64,000 bases of DNA, from the NCBI RefSeq assembly GCF_006715765.1, contig NZ_VFNV01000001.1:2170001-2234000 (forward strand), in the 5' to 3' direction. Each line of letters opens with the position of its first letter. The first letter of the stretch is position 1. A program made the position numbers and the translations under genes. Source of the stretch: Rarobacter incanus (lineage in GTDB: Bacteria; Actinomycetota; Actinomycetes; Actinomycetales; Cellulomonadaceae). This document shows, in pieces, positions 46,907 through 55,784 of this stretch. Below the pieces are notes generated by a model, which made no database searches, was not told where the DNA came from, and saw only the letters and a program-made list of their open reading frames with translations.

Positions 46907-48247
46907 ATGAACGACTACGTTGCGCTGGCCATCGGCGTTGTCCTCACGCTGGGAACTGCCATCTTTGTGGCCTCAGAGTTCGCCCTCGTCACACTCGATC
47001 CCGCACTCCTGGCGGACAAGAAGCAGGATCGGCGCTCGCGGACTGTGATCGCGAGCCTGCGGCGCCTCTCCACGGAGCTATCGTCCTCCCAGGTGGGCAT
47101 CACCGTCACGACAATCCTGCTCGGATACGTCAGCCAACCCGCACTGTCGCGGTTGTTCGCCGAACTCCTGAGCTCGCGGGCCGCGGCGTCGGGAGCGGCG
47201 CTTGCCGTTGCGGGCACCCTGTCCATGATCGCCATCAACGTCTTTTCGATGCTCTTCGGCGAGTTGGTTCCGAAGAACTACGCGCTTTCCGCGCCGTGGC
47301 AGATCGCGCGCCTGGTCGTCCCGCTGCAGCGGGCGTTTACGGTCGCGTTCAAGCCGCTCATCGCGGTCCTCGACGGATCCGCGAACGCCATATTGCGGCG
47401 CTGCGGCATCGAACCGCGCGAGGAGCTGTCGGGTGCGCGCTCCGCGCAGGAGCTGGCGGCGCTGGTGCGGCGCTCGGCGCAAATGGGCACGCTCGAGACC
47501 GGTGTGGCGCGCCTGCTAACAAACTCGATCGAACTCGATGAACTATTTGCGGTCGATGTTATGACCGACCGCACTCGGGTCTCGGTGATCTCGTCGGAAT
47601 CGAGTGCGGCCGACGTTATAACGCTCGCTCGCGCAACCGGCCATTCGAGGTTCCCGATAACGGGTTCCTCGCGAGATGACATTGTCGGTCTGGTGCAGGT
47701 GCGCAAGGCGCTGGCCATTCCGCGCGCTAGGCGCGAATCCGTCCCGGTGACGGCGATTATGGACGAGGCCCATCAAGTCCCCGAAACGGTCCCGCTGCGC
47801 TCGCTGCTTGTCGAATTGCGCGATGCGGGTAGCCAGCTGGCCATCGTCGTCGATGAGTACGGCGGGACGTCCGGGATCGTCACGCTGGAGGACGTGATTG
47901 AAGAAATAGTCGGCGACGTTGCGGATGAACACGACCGCGATCGCGCACTGATCAGTGCCGCCGGCGCGGGCGCCTGGACGGTGTCCGGCCTTGCTCGCCC
48001 CGACGAGGTCGCGGAGGTCACCGACATCGTTCTGCCAGAATCCGCGGCTTACGAAACGGTCGGGGGGCTCATCATGGCCCGGCTGGGGCGGATCGCCCAG
48101 GCCGGCGACACCATCGACGTGGACACGGGGCCCGGTGGGCGCGCGGTGCAGCTGCGGGTCGAGGCTATGGCGGGACGCCGCGTGGGGCGGGTGCGGATTC
48201 GGCTCGTGCCGGGCACCGACGCCGCGGTGGGGGAGGCGCGAGCGTGA
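46907..48247 (+). CDS. CNNM/CorC-type hemolysin family protein with CBS pair
   Basis: A 446-residue membrane protein of the CNNM (DUF21) group, linked in bacteria to Mg2+ or Co2+ export. N-terminal DUF21 domain (about 1-180) with FVASEFALVTLDP, TTILLGYVSQPALS and MLFGELVPKNYALSAP; two CBS domains (about 205-330; VDVMTDRTRVSVISSESS, SQLAIVVDEYGGTSGIVTLEDVIEEIVGD); C-terminal CorC/HlyC domain (about 345-435). The stop overlaps the start of a paralogue by four bases. Confidence 0.92.
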   Translation: MNDYVALAIGVVLTLGTAIFVASEFALVTLDPALLADKKQDRRSRTVIASLRRLSTELSSSQVGITVTTILLGYVSQPALSRLFAELLSSRAAASGAALAVAGTLSMIAINVFSMLFGELVPKNYALSAPWQIARLVVPLQRAFTVAFKPLIAVLDGSANAILRRCGIEPREELSGARSAQELAALVRRSAQMGTLETGVARLLTNSIELDELFAVDVMTDRTRVSVISSESSAADVITLARATGHSRFPITGSSRDDIVGLVQVRKALAIPRARRESVPVTAIMDEAHQVPETVPLRSLLVELRDAGSQLAIVVDEYGGTSGIVTLEDVIEEIVGDVADEHDRDRALISAAGAGAWTVSGLARPDEVAEVTDIVLPESAAYETVGGLIMARLGRIAQAGDTIDVDTGPGGRAVQLRVEAMAGRRVGRVRIRLVPGTDAAVGEARA

Positions 48248-49302
48248 GCACCTCCGTTGCGCTGATCATCGCCGTGGCGCTGCTGGCCGCCAACGCGTTC
48301 TTTGTCGGATCCGAGTTCGCGATCCTCTCCGTGCGCCGAGCCGCCATGGAGCCGTTGGCCGAGGGCGGTCATCGCGGGGCGACGCGGGTCATTTGGGCTA
48401 TGGAACGACTCTCCCTCATGCTTGCCTGCGCGCAACTGGGGGTGACGCTGTGTTCGGTGGGATTGGGTGCCATTGCCGAACCCGCCATCGCTCACGCCAT
48501 AGAGGGGCCGATGCAGGCAATGGGGATACCCGACGGCGCGGTGCACCCGATCTCCTTTGCCATCGCCCTGTTCTTTGTCGTCTACCTGCACGTGGTGATA
48601 GGTGAGATGGTGCCGAAGAACATCTCGGTTTCCGCTCCCGACAAGGCCGCGCTTGTATTGATCCCCCCGCTGACGGTGATTTCGAAGGTGCTGGGGCCGG
48701 TGGTGGTGGTCATCAACTGGCTGGCAAACCACATCTTGCGAGCCACTGGCGTGACGCCGAAGGACGAGGTCGCCTCCGCATTTTCGGTCCAGGAAGTGCA
48801 GTCGATCGTGGACCGATCGCGGCAGGAAGGCGTATTGCGCGACGACGAGGGGCTGCTCACGGGAGCCTTGGAATTCTCGGAACTGAATGCGGCACAGGTG
48901 ATGGTGCCGATGTCCGCGGTTGTGACGGTGCCGCCCGATGTTACCCCCGACCAAATCGAGGATGCGTTGCGGCGTACTGGATTCAGTAGATTCGTGGTGG
49001 CGAACAGCGACGGGGATGCGTTGGGCTATGTCCACATCAAGGACGTTCTTGATGCGACCGACTTCACCGCGTCCAAACCGGTGGATTCCGCGGCGATTCG
49101 GCCCCTTCCGCGGGTGTCCGCGAGCGTGGATGTGGAAGACGTCTTGGCCCGCATGCAACGCACGGGGGCGCATTTGGTTCGGGTGGTTGACGGGGAGAAA
49201 GTCGTTGGAATCGTGTTCCTGGAGGACATTTTGGAGGAACTGGTCGGGGAAGTTCACGACGACATGCAGCGGCACCACGTACATGAGCATCCCCCTGTGT
49301 AA
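48244..49302 (+). CDS. CNNM/CBS protein, second copy without CorC domain
   Basis: A 352-residue paralogue of the preceding gene. DUF21 domain with FFVGSEFAILSVRRAAMEPLAEGG, LGVTLCSVGLGAIAEPAI and VIGEMVPKNISVSAP; CBS pair (about 205-335; AAQVMVPMSAVVTVPPDV, GAHLVRVVDGEKVVGIVFLEDILEELVGE). It ends soon after the second CBS domain, so the CorC/HlyC domain is absent. GTG start overlaps the upstream stop (GTGA), so the two are made together and may form a heteromer. Confidence 0.92.
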   Translation: MSTSVALIIAVALLAANAFFVGSEFAILSVRRAAMEPLAEGGHRGATRVIWAMERLSLMLACAQLGVTLCSVGLGAIAEPAIAHAIEGPMQAMGIPDGAVHPISFAIALFFVVYLHVVIGEMVPKNISVSAPDKAALVLIPPLTVISKVLGPVVVVINWLANHILRATGVTPKDEVASAFSVQEVQSIVDRSRQEGVLRDDEGLLTGALEFSELNAAQVMVPMSAVVTVPPDVTPDQIEDALRRTGFSRFVVANSDGDALGYVHIKDVLDATDFTASKPVDSAAIRPLPRVSASVDVEDVLARMQRTGAHLVRVVDGEKVVGIVFLEDILEELVGEVHDDMQRHHVHEHPPV

Positions 49303-49412
49303 AATCCCCGTCGCCTTTCGCTTCCGAGCAGGGGCGGGTACGATGGACCGGGTAGCCAGATTCGATCGATGAGTCGGGCGTGACCGTGTTTCGCGCAATG
49401 ATTGGAGAGCGA

Positions 49413-50558
49413 GTGCTAGAAGTCGAGGCAAAATCGACCGCTGCCGCTCCCACGACGCGTCGCCATCTGCGCGAACAGCGATTTGCTGCCGCCGATTCGG
49501 CATCCGCCATTCCAACGTTGGGCACGCGTTTCCGCAGGCGACCCACTGCTGGCGAGATTGCTCGCGGCGGAGCCTATCGGGACGGCGTCGCGCCGCGCCG
49601 CGCGGCGGCGCCAAAGCTCGTCAATGAAACCACCGCCGTCGGTGGCCCGCAGGCCGCGGATCGCACCGGCACGCCCGGGCTTAGTGACACGCGGCGCCAG
49701 GGTGCGCGCACCGGTTCCATTCACGCGATGCCGCGCGCCCGCCGTTCGGCAGGGTGGCTTCCGAAGGCCGCCATCGTCGCCGGTTTGGCCGTCGCAACCG
49801 TTGCTTTGCCCGGAACGCATGTGCTCGATTCGTTGCAGGGCGCCGGGATCGAGAGGATCGTCTCCGCGAGCAGCGCCGATGCCACCGCGGTGGCCGCCGC
49901 CGCGGGCAGTCAAAGCGTCGGCGGCGCGACGCAGGCGTTAGCGCCGACTACGCTGTCGATCATCCAAAAGGCGGTGGCGCAACCCTCGGCCCCGGCCGCG
50001 ATGGCGCAGTCGCTGACCGATGACGAACGGTCGGCTGCCATGGCGACGCGTTCCGAGGTCCGTTCGTCGCTGCCCGGATGCGATCCCAGCGTGATCGCTG
50101 ACGGCACGAACGGTGAGTTGGTGGCCTCCCAACTCTGCGAGTTGCCGCAGGGCGGCGGGTACCAGCTGCAGCCGGAGGCCGCGGTCGCCTTTGCTGAGAT
50201 GTCTAAGGCCTTCGAGGTGCGGTTCGGCACCCCCATGCTCGTGACGTCGGCCTATCGATCGTACGGGCGTCAGGCGGGTTTGTACGCAAGTAACCCGGGC
50301 ATGACCGCCGCTGCCGGCAAATCGAACCACGGGTGGGGATACGCCGTGGACCTCGACAAATCCACATATACTTCGGCCGACCGGTGGGCCTGGCTGCAAG
50401 CCAACGCGGGCTACTTCGGTTTCGGGAACCCCGACTGGGCAAAGGGCGCCCGGTACGAGCCGTGGCACTGGGAATACATGGCGGGCGTTGTGCGCGTCGA
50501 CAACGACGGTGGTACGGGTTACAAAGAGCGCCTGGCAGACGTGGCTTCGCAGGATTAA
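49413..50558 (+). CDS. Exported D-alanyl-D-alanine carboxypeptidase, VanY/M15B type
   Basis: A zinc peptidase acting on peptidoglycan stem peptides. GTG at 49413 follows GGAGAG; upstream in-frame starts lack a signal. Protein of about 381 residues: a basic, disordered cytoplasmic N-terminus (~110 residues), one membrane anchor (WLPKAAIVAGLAVATVALPG), an Ala/Ser-rich spacer and the C-terminal peptidase domain. Zinc and catalytic motifs: VTSAYRSYGRQ, SNHGWGYAVDLD (His, Asp) and EPWHWEYM (Glu, His). The two Cys (PGCDPS and SQLCELPQ) may form a disulfide. Confidence 0.9.
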   Translation: MLEVEAKSTAAAPTTRRHLREQRFAAADSASAIPTLGTRFRRRPTAGEIARGGAYRDGVAPRRAAAPKLVNETTAVGGPQAADRTGTPGLSDTRRQGARTGSIHAMPRARRSAGWLPKAAIVAGLAVATVALPGTHVLDSLQGAGIERIVSASSADATAVAAAAGSQSVGGATQALAPTTLSIIQKAVAQPSAPAAMAQSLTDDERSAAMATRSEVRSSLPGCDPSVIADGTNGELVASQLCELPQGGGYQLQPEAAVAFAEMSKAFEVRFGTPMLVTSAYRSYGRQAGLYASNPGMTAAAGKSNHGWGYAVDLDKSTYTSADRWAWLQANAGYFGFGNPDWAKGARYEPWHWEYMAGVVRVDNDGGTGYKERLADVASQD

Positions 50559-50740
50559 TCTCACCCCAAGGGCGTGAACCCGAGTCGCACCGCGGCTCGC
50601 CGGGTGCCGGGGCATCGTTCTACCGGCCTGATCGATTCGCGCCATCGAGCGACGCCAAGGTCCGTCTCTCTCGCCTCCGTGAGCCAGATCGTCCTGGCTG
50701 TCCGTGCCGTGTTCGTTTACGCAATCGGCGCTGCTCCCCG

Positions 50741-50834
50741 GCGGACGCTGACCCCTGCCGCCCCCGCGGACGCTGGTGCCTGCCGCCCCCGCGGACGCTG
50801 ACCCCTGCCGTCCCCGCGAGCGTTTGACCCCTGC
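50741..50834. repeat. 25-bp intergenic tandem repeat, about 3.8 copies
   Basis: Units at 50741-50765, 50766-50790 and 50791-50815, with a truncated, diverged copy to 50834; consensus GCGGACGCTGACCCCTGCCG plus CCCCC. Confidence 0.9.
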
Positions 50835-50862
50835 ATATCGCTTATCGCTTCGCGGACCAGGT

Positions 50863-50906
50863 CATGGCTGAGGGCCACCCGCTTATGCGAGTGGCCCTCA
50901 GCCATG
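50863..50906 (-). terminator. terminator of adhE
   Basis: Perfect 16-bp stem CATGGCTGAGGGCCAC (50863-50878) / GTGGCCCTCAGCCATG (50891-50906), 34 bases past the adhE stop on its strand. No T-tract. Confidence 0.75.
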
Positions 50907-50939
50907 TGGTTCGTGCGAATCACCTATAGAAGCGACCTA

Positions 50940-53660
50940 TCAGCCCTTCTTGTTTGACTTCCGCGCGGGCTTTGCCTCGACGGTCGCGTCGGGAGCAGCC
51001 GCGGCCGCGGCGCGGTTCGCCTTGACCTCCTCCACGGTGATTCCGTAGTAGGCGGCCTCCATGATCGCTTTCATGTCGTCGATCATCGGCAGGCGGGGGT
51101 TGGCGGGCGCGCACTGGTCCTCGTATGCGCGCAGTGCCAGGTCGTGCAGTTGCGAGATGAACGCCTGCTCGTCGACTCCCTGCTCCTTGAAGGACTTGGG
51201 CATTCCCAGGCGGCCGCGCAGCTCGTCGACGGCCTTGGCGTACGACTCAACGCCCTCTTCCGGCGTGGAGGCCGGAAGACCGAGGTGGCGGGCGATGATC
51301 TGGTAGCGCTCCGGAGCGATGTAACGCTCGTACTTGGGCCAGCTGGTGGGCTTGCCCGGGACCGTTCCGTTGTAGCGGATCGCGTACGGCAGGAACACGG
51401 CGTTGGTGCGGCCGTGGACCAGGTGGAAGCGGCCACCGATCGTGTGCGCCATGGCGTGGACAATTCCGAGGAACGCGCTACCAAACGCCATACCCGCGAT
51501 CGAGGAGGCATTGTGCATGGTTTCGCGGGCCTTGATGTGCTTGGCCGTTCCGGGTGTTCCGGTGACGGACTCTTCGATGTTCTCGAAGATCAGCTTGATG
51601 GCGTGCAGGCACAGGCCGTCGGTGAAGTCGTTCGCATACACGGATACGAACGCTTCGGTGGCGTGAGTCAGTGCGTCCATGCCGGAGTCGGCAGCCAAGA
51701 AGTTCGGCTGGCCCTGGGCCAGTACCGGGTCGACGATCGCGACCGTGGGCGTCAGCGCGTAGTCGGCCAGGGGGTACTTCTTGCCTTCCTCCGGGTCCGA
51801 GATGACCGCGAACGGCGTCATCTCTGCACCCGTACCCGACGTGGTCGGGATGCAAACCAGCTTGGCCAGCTTGCCGAGCTCCGGGAACTTGAACGCGCGC
51901 TTGCGGACATCGAAGTACTTTTCGCGCATGTCGGCGAATTCGATCTCCGGGTGCTCGTACAGCAGCCACATGACCTTGGCCGCGTCCATGGGCGAGCCGC
52001 CGCCGAGCGCGATGATCGTGTCGGGCTTGAAGTCGCGGATCAGATCGGCACCCTTGCGCACGTTCTGGACGCTAGGCTCGGGCTCAACATTGTCGATGAT
52101 CTGCAGCGAGACCTTTTCTGGCCGCCGGTTCAGGACGTCGATGATCTTGTCGACCACGCCCAGTCGCGTCATTGTCGCGTCCGTGACAATGGTGACGCGG
52201 TGGATGTGGAACATGTCCTCGAGGTAGCGAATCGCGTTCGGCTCGAAGTACGTCTTTGCCGGGACCTTGAACCACTGCAAGTTGTTGTTCCTCCGCCCAA
52301 TTCGCTTGATGTTGATCAGGTTGACGGCCGAAACGTTGTTCGAGACCGAGTTGCGTCCGTAGCTACCACAACCCAGGGTGAGCGACGGAATGAACGCGTT
52401 GTAGATGTCGCCGATACCACCGAGGGCTGAAGGCGAGTTCCAGATGACGCGGATCGCCTTGACGCGCGAGCCGTACTCGCGTGCCAGGTCCTCGTCCTCG
52501 GTGTGGATTGCGGCGGAGTGACCCAAACCGTTGAGCTCGACCATCTGCTCGGCGAGCTGGATGCCCTCTTCGGAGTTCTCGGCACGCAGCACGGCCAAGA
52601 CGGGCGCGAGCTTTTCGCGGGTCAGCGGTTCCTGCGGACCGACACCCGAACACTCGGCAAGAAGGATTGACGTGTCTTCGGGGACGTCGAAACCGGACTG
52701 CTTGGCGATCCACACTGCCGACTTGCCGACGACGTTGGGGTTGAGCTTGGCCCCAGCGCAGTTCTCGGAGTTTGCCTGGGCGCCGAAGATGAATTCTTCG
52801 AGCAGGCCCTTCTCGCGATCGTTCACGCGGTACGCGTGGAGGCGCTCGAACTCGGTCATGGCCTCGTCGTAGATCGGCGCGTCCAGGATGACAGCCTGCT
52901 CGGACGCGCAGACCATGCCGTGGTCGAAGTCCTTGGAGATTACCAGGTCGTTGATTGCGCGACCGAGCTTGGCGGAACGCTCCACGAATGCGGGGACGTT
53001 ACCGGCACCGACGCCGAGGGCAGGCTTTCCGCACGAGTAGGCGGCGCGAACCATCGCGTTACCACCGGTTGCCAGGATCAGGGCGACGCCGGGGTGGTTC
53101 ATGAGGGCATTTGTGGCCTCAATGCTGGGGTGCTCGACCCACTGGACGCAGTCCTCGGGGGCACCGGCGGCAATCGCTGCATCGCGGACGATCTTTGCGG
53201 CGGCCACCGAGCAGTTCTGTGCGTTCGGGTGGAACGCGAAGATGATGGGGTTACGGGTCTTGATCGCGATGAGCGACTTGAAGATCGCGGTGGAGGTGGG
53301 GTTGGTAACAGGAGTGATACCGGCAACCACACCAACGGGTTCGGCAATCTCGACGATGCCGTTGATTTCGTCGCGGCTGATCTCGCCAACCGTCTTTAGC
53401 TTCGCCATCGAGTTCGTTACGTGCTCGCAAGCGAAGATGTTCTTGGTCGCCTTGTCTTCGAAGACGCCGCGGCCGGTTTCCTCAACGGCAAGTACAGCTA
53501 GGTTTCCATGCTCGTGAAGCGCGGCTACGGAAGCCTTCTTTACGATCTGGTCGATCTGTTCTTGATCGAAGCGCTGGTACTCGCGCAGGGCTGCGAGGCC
53601 GCGCCCGACCAGGGCGTCGATCTCCGCTGCAACCTCAGGACTTGGGCCATTGTCTGCCAT
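50940..53660 (-). CDS. adhE: Bifunctional acetaldehyde-CoA / alcohol dehydrogenase
   Basis: Reduces acetyl-CoA to acetaldehyde and then ethanol, regenerating two NAD+ during fermentation. Protein of 906 residues, as usual for AdhE, which forms filaments (spirosomes) in other bacteria. N-terminal aldehyde dehydrogenase domain (about 15-450) with TPVTNPTSTAIFKSL and catalytic Cys251 in MVCASEQAV. C-terminal iron-dependent alcohol dehydrogenase domain (about 470-880) with GGGSPMDAAKVMWLLYEHP, DSGMDALTHATEAFVS, and metal-ligand His residues in HAMAHTIGG and HLVHGRTNA. A 25-residue Lys/Ala tail (KPARKSNKKG) extends past the domain. Stands alone, with its own terminator. Confidence 0.97.
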   Translation of the reverse strand: MADNGPSPEVAAEIDALVGRGLAALREYQRFDQEQIDQIVKKASVAALHEHGNLAVLAVEETGRGVFEDKATKNIFACEHVTNSMAKLKTVGEISRDEINGIVEIAEPVGVVAGITPVTNPTSTAIFKSLIAIKTRNPIIFAFHPNAQNCSVAAAKIVRDAAIAAGAPEDCVQWVEHPSIEATNALMNHPGVALILATGGNAMVRAAYSCGKPALGVGAGNVPAFVERSAKLGRAINDLVISKDFDHGMVCASEQAVILDAPIYDEAMTEFERLHAYRVNDREKGLLEEFIFGAQANSENCAGAKLNPNVVGKSAVWIAKQSGFDVPEDTSILLAECSGVGPQEPLTREKLAPVLAVLRAENSEEGIQLAEQMVELNGLGHSAAIHTEDEDLAREYGSRVKAIRVIWNSPSALGGIGDIYNAFIPSLTLGCGSYGRNSVSNNVSAVNLINIKRIGRRNNNLQWFKVPAKTYFEPNAIRYLEDMFHIHRVTIVTDATMTRLGVVDKIIDVLNRRPEKVSLQIIDNVEPEPSVQNVRKGADLIRDFKPDTIIALGGGSPMDAAKVMWLLYEHPEIEFADMREKYFDVRKRAFKFPELGKLAKLVCIPTTSGTGAEMTPFAVISDPEEGKKYPLADYALTPTVAIVDPVLAQGQPNFLAADSGMDALTHATEAFVSVYANDFTDGLCLHAIKLIFENIEESVTGTPGTAKHIKARETMHNASSIAGMAFGSAFLGIVHAMAHTIGGRFHLVHGRTNAVFLPYAIRYNGTVPGKPTSWPKYERYIAPERYQIIARHLGLPASTPEEGVESYAKAVDELRGRLGMPKSFKEQGVDEQAFISQLHDLALRAYEDQCAPANPRLPMIDDMKAIMEAAYYGITVEEVKANRAAAAAAPDATVEAKPARKSNKKG

Positions 53661-53956
53661 GACTACCCTCTCTTTGGAGTGTCGTGAATCCGTTGACGCT
53701 CAGGCGGCGCCACCTCGGATCAGTGGTCTGAGTTCTTGTGTGATCTCGTGAACAACACTATGGGACGAGCCGTGCTGACGGGTGTGTCATAGGTCCCAAG
53801 TTTTGTGCCTAGTCGGACATGTCGGGTATAGCCCGATAAGGCGCTACGTCCAATTTATGGTAGAAACCGGTCAGGCGGTAGTCAGGCACGAACATTGCGG
53901 GACGAGGGCCGCGCTGCGCGCGGCGCAGCCCGGCGGTACTGCAAGGGACCGTGGGG
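53661..53956. other. intergenic region upstream of adhE
   Basis: About 295 bases between the antiporter stop and adhE. AT-richer than its surroundings near 53750-53880, as expected for a promoter. No operator could be assigned with confidence. Confidence 0.5.
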
Positions 53957-55723
53957 CTAGGGGGTCATCCGCGAGAGCCAGGAGGTCGACAGCGACTCCT
54001 CGGCCAGGTCGATCTCGCGGAGCATCGATCGCATAACCGTTTCGTTGATTGACCCGCGATCGCGTTCCGTCGCGAGCACCTGCCGCTGGGCCTTGATCAG
54101 GTCGCGCCGAACTTGCTGAATCATCGCCGATCGCTGCCGGACCGCCTTGAGCTGGGTGTTGCCGGCCCCCGCCGCGCGCTTCGCACCTGCCGCGGGGGGT
54201 GCGGCTTGCTCGTTTGCGGCAGGTGGGACGATCGGAACCCAATCGCCGGGGCGCGAGTCGGCCTGCTGCGAAAGGTCGGTGACCGATTGCGCATCGCGTG
54301 CGACCTGCGATGCCGCCGCGCCGGCGGCGACGATGCGCGCGCGCAGTTTGTCGGCGATCTCGCTGGCCTGATCCTTGCCGAGGCGTCCCGACCAGCGATT
54401 GATTGCCGTCGATATGACGGCGGCCTGTGCCTCCGCCATGAGCACGCGCACGTGCATCTCTTGGACCGAATCGAGCCGGTGGTCCTCGTCCCCATTGAGG
54501 TGCAATCGCTTGATGAGCCACGGGAGGGTGAGGCCCTGCAACAGGAGCGTGCCAATGGCGGTCGTCAGCGCGGCGAGTTGCACGGTGGCGCGTTCGGGAA
54601 ACTCGATGGCGCCGGTCATTACGGGTATCGCGGCGGCGGCCGCTATCGTGACCACGCCGCGCATTCCCGCCCAACCGACGACCAGGGATTCGCGCCAGCT
54701 GAGGGTATCGTTGGCCGGCCGCGGGCTCCCGGGCAGGCGGAACGAATCCACCTTGCTCGTGGCGAATACGTAGGCGGGCCGGATCACAATGACCACGCCC
54801 AACACCACCGCAGACACCGCGATCGCGTGTCCGAGGCCCTGGTTGGAGGCGAGCACGTCGGCAACGATCCAACGCAGTTGCAATCCGATGATCGCGAAGG
54901 TGATTGTCTCGAGCGCTAGGTCGACGCTTTCCCAGATGGGAGCCTCGCGCAGCCGGGTCGTGTAGGACGCCTCGGGCGCGTGCTTGCCCAAGTACAGGCC
55001 GGCCGCGACGACGGCCAGGACCCCGGAGCCATTCAGTTCCTCGGCGGACCAGTAGCAGATGAACGGGACCAGGACCGAGACGAGGATGGCCACGGTCGTG
55101 TCGTCGAGGGCCAACCTGACCCGGTTCGCGATGGAGCCGAGGATGAGACCGATCCCGACCCCGACTATCACCGCGAGCAAGAACGTTTCGAACCCCGTCG
55201 TCAGCGACCAGACCCCGGATGCGACACCGGCGAGCGCCACTTTGTAAAGCGTCAGCGACGTCGCGTCGTTGATGAGGCTTTCGCCGGTCAAGATGGTCAT
55301 CACCTTGCGGGGAAGCCCGAGCTTCTTGCCGACGGCCACCGCTGCAACGGCGTCCGGTGGGGCGACTACCGCGCCCAACACCAGCGCGGGCAGGAATCCG
55401 ATGGCAGGGAAGAGCCAGGTGACTAGCCCCGCGACCGCCAAGGCCGTGACCACGACGGCCCCCACGCCGAGACGCGTGATGGCGTGCAGCGACGTGCGCA
55501 GATCCTGGTATGAACTCGATAGGGCCGCCGAATACAGGAGCGGGGGCAGCACGACGCCGAGGATGACCTCGTGGCTCAGCTCAATGTGCGGGACCGCGGG
55601 GATGAACGATGCGAACACGCCAACCACGACGAGCAAGAGCGGCGCAGCGAGTCCGCGGCTGCGCGCGAACGCGGTCACGGCAAGTGACAGAACCACGAAA
55701 CCGATAATGAGCGCCGGGGTCAT
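53957..55723 (-). CDS. Na+/H+ antiporter, CPA1 family (NhaP/NHE-like)
   Basis: A 588-residue cation-proton antiporter. ATG at 55723 with AAGGAG seven bases upstream. About twelve membrane segments in the first ~410 residues. The ion-binding core includes VVAPPDAVAAVAVGKKLGLP and TGESLINDATSLTLYKVALA, whose Asp (ND) is the CPA1 ion-binding residue. A hydrophilic C-terminal tail of ~170 residues, as in NHE-type proteins, would regulate activity. Confidence 0.93.
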   Translation of the reverse strand: MTPALIIGFVVLSLAVTAFARSRGLAAPLLLVVVGVFASFIPAVPHIELSHEVILGVVLPPLLYSAALSSSYQDLRTSLHAITRLGVGAVVVTALAVAGLVTWLFPAIGFLPALVLGAVVAPPDAVAAVAVGKKLGLPRKVMTILTGESLINDATSLTLYKVALAGVASGVWSLTTGFETFLLAVIVGVGIGLILGSIANRVRLALDDTTVAILVSVLVPFICYWSAEELNGSGVLAVVAAGLYLGKHAPEASYTTRLREAPIWESVDLALETITFAIIGLQLRWIVADVLASNQGLGHAIAVSAVVLGVVIVIRPAYVFATSKVDSFRLPGSPRPANDTLSWRESLVVGWAGMRGVVTIAAAAAIPVMTGAIEFPERATVQLAALTTAIGTLLLQGLTLPWLIKRLHLNGDEDHRLDSVQEMHVRVLMAEAQAAVISTAINRWSGRLGKDQASEIADKLRARIVAAGAAASQVARDAQSVTDLSQQADSRPGDWVPIVPPAANEQAAPPAAGAKRAAGAGNTQLKAVRQRSAMIQQVRRDLIKAQRQVLATERDRGSINETVMRSMLREIDLAEESLSTSWLSRMTP

Positions 55724-55784
55724 CAAACAACTCCTTCTTACTCAAATGCGGTGTTACCGCTCGGTGTGCGAGGCGCGGAACCGA

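Larger units (their letters stand above)
50559..50939. other. non-coding region between VanY-like and adhE genes
   Basis: 381 bases with no supported gene. It contains the 25-bp repeats at 50741-50834 and the adhE terminator at 50863-50906. Confidence 0.7.

Noticed and set aside
53720-53760. Rex-type operator (TTGTG...CAA) upstream of adhE
   Set aside because: Only the outer four bases of each arm are symmetric; too weak to claim.
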